Made by a program: the position numbers and the translations under genes
Part shown: positions 22,847 through 27,106 of the stretch, piece by piece
Numbering within the stretch: the first letter of the stretch is position 1
How the letters are laid out: every line of letters starts with the position of its first letter
Source: Moraxellaceae bacterium UBA2477
GTDB taxonomy: Bacteria; Pseudomonadota; Gammaproteobacteria; Pseudomonadales; Moraxellaceae
Reading direction: 5' to 3'
Length of the DNA: 27,106 bases
NCBI GenBank assembly: GCA_002342025.1
Contig: DDPD01000092.1
Location: 1-27,106, forward strand
The notes under the pieces: generated by a model
Databases searched by the model: none
Told to the model about the DNA's origin: nothing
Seen by the model: only the letters and a program-made list of their open reading frames with translations

Positions 22847-24142
22847 TTATTGAAAGGGGTGGCGCAACACAATCGTTTCTTCGCGGTCAGGACCGGTCGA
22901 AATGATATCAATAGGGCAACCAACCAGCTCTTCAATACGCTTGATGTAGGCGCGCGCATTTTCCGGCAGTTTATCTAGCGATTGCACGCCCACGGTGGAT
23001 TCTGTCCAGCCCGGCAGCTCTTCGTAAACTGGAACAACTGTTTCATACGCCACAGCATCCGACATCATGCCTTCAATACAGCCAGGCTCACGTGTTTCAT
23101 AGCCGGTGCAAATTTTGACTGAGGCCAAGCCGTCCAGAACATCGAGCTTGGTTAAGCAAATGCCAGAGATGGAATTGAGCTCAACGGCACGACGCAGCAC
23201 CACGGAATCAAACCAACCGCAGCGACGCGCACGACCCGTTGTAGAACCAAACTCATGACCCACTTTGGCCAGATGTGCACCGGTTTCATCAAACAGTTCG
23301 GTAGGGAAAGGACCGCCACCGACACGCGTGGTGTAAGCCTTGGTAATACCCAGCACATAGTCGAGGTAGAGCGGGCCAAAGCCGGAGCCGGTAGATGTGC
23401 CACCAGCCGTGGTATTCGATGACGTCACATACGGGTAGGTGCCGTGGTCGATGTCCAGCAACGATCCTTGTGCGCCTTCAAACATGATGCGCGCACCGGC
23501 ACGACGGAAGTCATGCAAAATGCCTGGCACATCGGCCACGAGGTCACGCAGCTGTTCGCCCCAAGCCAGCGCCAGATCTAGCACTTCTTGGAAGTCGATC
23601 GGGTCGACCTTGTAGTAATTCACCAACTGGAAGTTATGGTAGGCAATGATTTCGCCAAGCTTGGCCGCCAAGGTTTCACGACGATACAAGTCCGCCAGAC
23701 GCAAACCGCGACGCGCCACCTTGTCTTCATAGGCAGGCCCGATGCCACGACCTGTAGTGCCAATAGCTGATTTACCGCGAGCGGCTTCACGCGCCTTATC
23801 CAGGGCTACGTGGTAGGGCAGAATCAATGGGCAGGCAGCAGACACCTTAAGGCGCTCACGAACTGGCACGCCTTTGGCTTCTAAGTAAGCCATTTCTTTC
23901 AGCAGTGCATCGGGAGCCAAGACCACACCATTCCCAATTAAACACTGAACCCCGGCACGCAAAATGCCCGATGGAATGAGATGCAGAACAGTCTTCTCAC
24001 CATCTACAACGAGTGTATGGCCGGCGTTGTGGCCACCCTGAAAGCGCACTACGGCCTGGGCGTTATCGGTTAATAAATCAACGATCTTGCCTTTGCCTTC
24101 ATCACCCCATTGGGTACCCAAAACCACTACATGCTTGCCCAT
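22847..24142 (-). CDS. purA: Adenylosuccinate synthetase
   Basis: GTP-dependent conversion of IMP plus aspartate to adenylosuccinate, the committed step to AMP. The 431-aa product (E. coli 432) has the P-loop GDEGKGK (13-19, catalytic D14), the GGHNAGHTLV motif (36-45, second catalytic H42), the IMP-binding KSAIGTTGRGIGPAYEDK (about 125-142), and the conserved GSTTGRARRCGWFD. It starts 24 bp after hisZ, with the order hflK-hflC-hisZ-purA found in many gammaproteobacteria. Secure. Confidence 0.99.
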   Translation of the reverse strand: MGKHVVVLGTQWGDEGKGKIVDLLTDNAQAVVRFQGGHNAGHTLVVDGEKTVLHLIPSGILRAGVQCLIGNGVVLAPDALLKEMAYLEAKGVPVRERLKVSAACPLILPYHVALDKAREAARGKSAIGTTGRGIGPAYEDKVARRGLRLADLYRRETLAAKLGEIIAYHNFQLVNYYKVDPIDFQEVLDLALAWGEQLRDLVADVPGILHDFRRAGARIMFEGAQGSLLDIDHGTYPYVTSSNTTAGGTSTGSGFGPLYLDYVLGITKAYTTRVGGGPFPTELFDETGAHLAKVGHEFGSTTGRARRCGWFDSVVLRRAVELNSISGICLTKLDVLDGLASVKICTGYETREPGCIEGMMSDAVAYETVVPVYEELPGWTESTVGVQSLDKLPENARAYIKRIEELVGCPIDIISTGPDREETIVLRHPFQ

Positions 24143-24166
24143 GACTCAGTCTCTAATTTGCAGGAT

Positions 24167-25354
24167 TCAGGAAACGATAGTGCGCACTTGCCAGCGCCCA
24201 TCTTCAAAAAGAAATTCTCGATCACAACCCACTTCCGCCGCCGACACCGGCGCACCCGGAAGCTGCTGCACAACACGTTGACCATCGGCTCGCGCATCGG
24301 TAATTGCTTGTAACAGTGCGGCAGCCTCGCCAGCAGGCGCCAAGATACCGCGCGCTATTGCAGGCTGATGATCAAAATCCAGCCACTGCTTAAGGTCTGC
24401 ACTAAATCCCGTGGCGGGGCGGGCGCGACCGAAGGCTTCCCCGACATGGTCGTAACGGCCTCCTTTCGCGACTTCGCTACGCTGTCCAGCGACATAGGCT
24501 GCAAACACTAATCCGGTGTGATAGTGGTAGCCACGCAATTCACCAAGATCCACATAAATATTCACTTGCGGGTGTGACAGGTGCAGCGCCGAAACCACGG
24601 CTTGCATATCGGCCAGCGCATCAGCGACCGCCTGGGGTGCGTCCGGCCACGCACGCGCGGCACGCGACAACACCGAAACATCGCCCGACAAGCTTGGCAG
24701 TGGCATTAACGCCTGAGCAATATCTGTCTGCGGAACCAGTGCCGACAGTTGCTCGCGCCATTCAGGCAATGACTTACGCGAAAGAATGGCTTGAAGCTGA
24801 CACTCCGCTAACGAAGACACCGACGCAGCCTGCACAAAAGCACGGAAGATACCAACGTGCCCTAAATCTAAGGTGATGTTTTTTGCGCCCGCAAGCAGCA
24901 GCCCGTCGAGCATGAGTCGAATGACTTCAATGTCACTTTCTACGCCCGCGTGACCATAGAGCTCGGCACCAATCTGCACAGGGCAGCGCGACGCAGACAG
25001 ACCGGTGGGGCGTGCCTGCAGGATAGTGCCGGCGTAGCAATAGCGCGCCGGGCCTTGCACGGGCAAACAGTGTGCATCCAAGCGAGCGACTTGCGTCGTC
25101 ATGTCGGCGCGCACGCCCATCATCCGGCCACTGAGTTGATCCGTAATTTTGAACGTCAGATCATCCAGATCACTGCCGGAGCCGGTCAGGAGAGAGTCCA
25201 GATATTCCATTAATGGCGGAAAAACGAGTGCGTAACCCCAACTGGAGAATCGATCCAGCAAACGGCGTCGCAACGACTCCAGACGAGCCGCCTCAGCAGG
25301 TAGCACATCCGCCACCCCATCGGGCAGCAACCAGGCATCGACCGGTTTGACCAT
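24167..25354 (-). CDS. hisZ: ATP phosphoribosyltransferase regulatory subunit HisZ
   Basis: Histidyl-tRNA-synthetase-like paralogue that assembles with the short form of HisG, enabling the first step of histidine synthesis and its feedback by histidine. The 395-aa product opens MVKPVDAWLLPDGVADVLPAEAARLE, has the class II motif 2-like region (VRADMTTQVARLDAHCLP, then GPARYCYAGTILQARP), and lacks the C-terminal anticodon-binding domain of a true HisRS. Start ATG 25354 gives the family N-terminus; the frame extends 38 codons further without similarity and through a palindromic element. Implies a short-form HisG elsewhere in the genome. Adjacent to purA by 24 bp. Confidence 0.95.
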   Translation of the reverse strand: MVKPVDAWLLPDGVADVLPAEAARLESLRRRLLDRFSSWGYALVFPPLMEYLDSLLTGSGSDLDDLTFKITDQLSGRMMGVRADMTTQVARLDAHCLPVQGPARYCYAGTILQARPTGLSASRCPVQIGAELYGHAGVESDIEVIRLMLDGLLLAGAKNITLDLGHVGIFRAFVQAASVSSLAECQLQAILSRKSLPEWREQLSALVPQTDIAQALMPLPSLSGDVSVLSRAARAWPDAPQAVADALADMQAVVSALHLSHPQVNIYVDLGELRGYHYHTGLVFAAYVAGQRSEVAKGGRYDHVGEAFGRARPATGFSADLKQWLDFDHQPAIARGILAPAGEAAALLQAITDARADGQRVVQQLPGAPVSAAEVGCDREFLFEDGRWQVRTIVS

Positions 25355-25401
25355 GATTTCTCGCAAATTCAGCCACAAAAAATATCCGGGAGACATTTTT
25401 G

Positions 25402-25446
25402 ACGTCGCGCTAGCGACGGCCCGGAGGGTGGCCGCCATGGACGGCA
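25402..25446. repeat. Palindromic intergenic element upstream of hisZ
   Basis: A 6-bp stem CGTCGC/GCGACG (25403-25408 with 25413-25418) is followed by AGGGTGGCCGCCATGGACGGC. The words AGGGTGGCCGCC and CCATGGAYGG also occur in the inverted repeat near rpsF (read on its minus strand), so the two may belong to one dispersed family. It sits in the hisZ leader, upstream of the start, and could fold in the hisZ transcript. Confidence 0.5.
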
Positions 25447-25457
25447 GGCCACAAAAA

Positions 25458-25477
25458 AACCGAGTCAATACTCGGTT
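25458..25477 (-). terminator. Intrinsic terminator of hflKC
   Basis: On the minus strand AACCGAGT and ACTCGGTT (25470-25477, 25458-25465) form an 8-bp stem with loop ATTG followed by a T-run (A-run 25453-25459 on plus). It separates hflC from hisZ. Confidence 0.9.
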
Positions 25478-25510
25478 CGGTGCAGTTTAACACAGGATTT
25501 AGCGTATTGC

Positions 25511-25546
25511 CCAAGACTGCCAGCCCTTCACGGCTGACAGTCTTGG
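25511..25546 (-). other. 15-bp hairpin just after hflC stop
   Basis: CCAAGACTGCCAGCC (25511-25525) pairs with 25532-25546 with one mismatch and a 6-nt loop, starting 7 bp after the hflC stop. No T-run follows on the minus strand, so it is more likely an mRNA-stabilising hairpin upstream of the true terminator. Confidence 0.55.
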
Positions 25547-25553
25547 CATGCCA

Positions 25554-26423
25554 CTATTTACCTGAGTTTTGCATATAGCGCAGGAACTCACTGTCGCCCT
25601 TCAAGACCATAACATCACTGGGCTTATTGAAGGTGTTGCGATAAACCTGCATAGAACGGTAGAACTTGTAGAACTCAGCATCTTGCCCAAAGGCTTTGCG
25701 TGAAATGGATGCTGCCAGCGCATCGCCCTCACCGCGCAGCGTTTCTGCTTGGCGATAGGCTTCCGCCAGAATCACCCGCTGCTGACGTTCCGCCTCCGAC
25801 TTAATGCGATCCGACATTTCCGTACCTTGCGAACGATGCTCACGCGCCTCACGCTCACGCTCTGTACGCATACGGTTATAGATCGACTCTAGCGTGGAGT
25901 TCGGAAAATCAACGCGCTTGACGCGAACATCAACAACCTGAATACCGAACTCGCGACTGGCTACCGTGTTAGCCGCTTTGGTTAGATCAATCATGAGCTG
26001 CTCACGCTGACCCGAAACCACCTCTTTAACGGTGCGTTCAGACACGCGATTTTTCAGACCATCACGAACCAGAGGCAACAAGCGAGACTCAGCTTGTTTG
26101 ATATCGCCGCCCGTGGCCGTAAAGAAGCGCTTCACATCATCCACACGCCACATTACGTAGGCATCGATAATCAAAAACTTGCTTTCTTTGGTCAAAAATT
26201 CGGTGCGCTCAGCATCACTGACCTGCAGACGCGCATCAAAACGACGCACCTCATGCACCATCGGGATCTTAAAGTGCAGACCGGGCTTTAGATCAGCCTC
26301 CACAACCTCACCGAAACGCAACATCACCGCACGCTCAGTGGCACTGACCGTGAAGAAAGCACTGTTCACAATAAACAGAATGAATAGAACGACGGTCAAC
26401 GCCGATACATTACGCGAGCCCAT
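25554..26423 (-). CDS. hflC: Membrane protein HflC (FtsH modulator)
   Basis: SPFH/band-7 protein that forms the HflKC cage around the FtsH protease in the inner membrane and modulates its access to substrates. The 289-aa product has an N-terminal membrane helix (about 8-27, ALTVVLFILFIVNSAFFTVS), the band-7 domain (about 28-190, AVMLRFGEVVEADLKPGLHFKIP), and a charged coiled coil (about 185-245, RMRTEREREAREHRSQGTEMSDRIKSEAERQQRV). The ATG overlaps the hflK stop in TAATG, a coupled junction. Protease homologues often annotated for HflC are historical; it has no catalytic site. Ends just before a hairpin and intrinsic terminator. Confidence 0.96.
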   Translation of the reverse strand: MGSRNVSALTVVLFILFIVNSAFFTVSATERAVMLRFGEVVEADLKPGLHFKIPMVHEVRRFDARLQVSDAERTEFLTKESKFLIIDAYVMWRVDDVKRFFTATGGDIKQAESRLLPLVRDGLKNRVSERTVKEVVSGQREQLMIDLTKAANTVASREFGIQVVDVRVKRVDFPNSTLESIYNRMRTEREREAREHRSQGTEMSDRIKSEAERQQRVILAEAYRQAETLRGEGDALAASISRKAFGQDAEFYKFYRSMQVYRNTFNKPSDVMVLKGDSEFLRYMQNSGK

Positions 26424-27106
26424 TAGCGTGCTCCTTCCAAGTTTCGGCCACTACGAACGAAATCCCGAGCCGCTGAAGTCGCTGCCGGCTCAATGATAGG
26501 ACCCGCTCCTGCTGCGGGTGAAGGCGCCGCAGGCACCGTGACCGCAGGCAAGCCCAGCTTATCCATCGGCAAATAAAGCAACGGGGCAGCACCCTTAGGC
26601 TCAACCACCACTTTGCTGGTTTTGCTCATGACGTCATTCATCATGTCGAGGTACATACGCGAGCGCATGACCCCCGGATTCAAGCGGTACTCTGCCAGCA
26701 AGCCTCTAAAGCGGGAGGCATCACCTTGAGCGCGATCAACCACTTCTTGCTTATAACCGGTTGCATCCGCCACTAAACGCGCTGCCTGACCACGCGCTTC
26801 CGGCACGATTCCATTCGCATAGGTCTCGGCTTGGTTTTTCAGACGCTCTTTGTCTTCCTTGGCGCGAATCACATCATCAAATGCAGACTTCACATCTTTC
26901 GGCGGCAACGCCTCCAAGATGTTCACGTTACGCACGCTAAGGCCGGTCTTATAACGATCTAAATACGATTGCAGGCGCGGCTGAATGTCTTGCGCCACGC
27001 GCGCGCGGCCCTCGTTGAGGATCTGCGTCATCGTGCCATTACCCACGACATGGCGCAGGGCTGATTCGGTCGCATGCGCCAACGTGGATTCTGGGCTAGC
27101 AACCGA
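26423..27106 (-). CDS. hflK: FtsH modulator HflK, 3' part (truncated by window)
   Basis: Partner of HflC in the FtsH-modulating SPFH complex. Only the C-terminal 227 residues are present; the frame is open to the window edge and enters as SVASPESTLAHATESALRHVVG, so the start lies outside. Visible: the end of the band-7 domain, the segment NEGRARVAQDIQPRLQSYLDRYKTGLSVRNVNILEALPPKDVKSAFDDV, the coiled coil, and a Pro/Ala-rich tail (PAAPSPAAGAGPIIEPAATSAARD). A TTG at 27082 is an internal codon, not a start. Stop overlaps hflC start (TAATG). Confidence 0.96.
   Translation of the reverse strand, partial: SVASPESTLAHATESALRHVVGNGTMTQILNEGRARVAQDIQPRLQSYLDRYKTGLSVRNVNILEALPPKDVKSAFDDVIRAKEDKERLKNQAETYANGIVPEARGQAARLVADATGYKQEVVDRAQGDASRFRGLLAEYRLNPGVMRSRMYLDMMNDVMSKTSKVVVEPKGAAPLLYLPMDKLGLPAVTVPAAPSPAAGAGPIIEPAATSAARDFVRSGRNLEGAR

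Noticed and set aside
24167..25354. Histidyl-tRNA synthetase
   Set aside because: The protein is shorter, lacks the anticodon-binding domain and sits in the hisZ-purA context.
25355..25468. 38-codon N-terminal extension of HisZ
   Set aside because: It translates the palindromic element and the terminator region; the family start MVKPVDAWLLPDG is at 25354.

Overview
The window is almost entirely core bacterial chromosome with gammaproteobacterial gene order. The clearest marker is the minus-strand run hflK-hflC-hisZ-purA-(DUF2505)-(DUF445)-rnr-rlmB-(EEP nuclease)-rpsF-priB-rpsR-rplI-dnaB-alr-radA, read from the right edge leftwards. The priB gene between rpsF and rpsR, minCDE, EttA, and hisZ beside purA and hflKC all fit a gammaproteobacterium, probably Pseudomonadales or Oceanospirillales-like. 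The genus cannot be fixed from the sequence alone. There is no phage, transposase, CRISPR array or rRNA.

Layout: 1-1303 is glyA (minus). 1515-3448 is a two-gene plus-strand accessory pair, an EphD-type alpha/beta hydrolase and a PF10118-type protein with a complete diiron ligand pattern. It meets nhaA (minus, 3450-4601) tail to tail. ettA (plus) and a glycine-zipper membrane protein (plus) follow, ending at a bidirectional terminator shared with minE. The minC-minD-minE division-site operon is on the minus strand, with an acyl-CoA-binding protein gene just upstream of it. glxR/garR-like and hyi (plus) form a short glyoxylate/hydroxypyruvate unit. radA, alr and dnaB (minus) cover DNA repair, cell-wall D-alanine and replication. 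The ribosomal-protein operon rpsF-priB-rpsR-rplI has a clear sigma70 promoter, a roughly 125-nt structured leader and a strong terminator.

Upstream of that promoter, 16733-16843 is a palindromic element with perfect 22-bp arms. One arm supplies the stop codon of a nuclease gene that follows rlmB directly and in the same frame. Then come rnr, a plus-strand tRNA-Leu(CAG) with a near-consensus promoter, a DUF445 membrane protein with an internal repeat, a DUF2505 protein, purA, hisZ, hflC and the 3' part of hflK.

I found no clearly new multi-gene system. The best candidates for a second look are: (1) the stand-alone EphD-like hydrolase paired with a 'metal-dependent hydrolase' whose residues instead match a ferritin-like diiron carboxylate enzyme; (2) the long inverted repeat plus nuclease inserted between rlmB and rpsF, with a possibly related palindromic element upstream of hisZ; and (3) the structured rpsF leader, which repeats an octamer in two hairpin loops.
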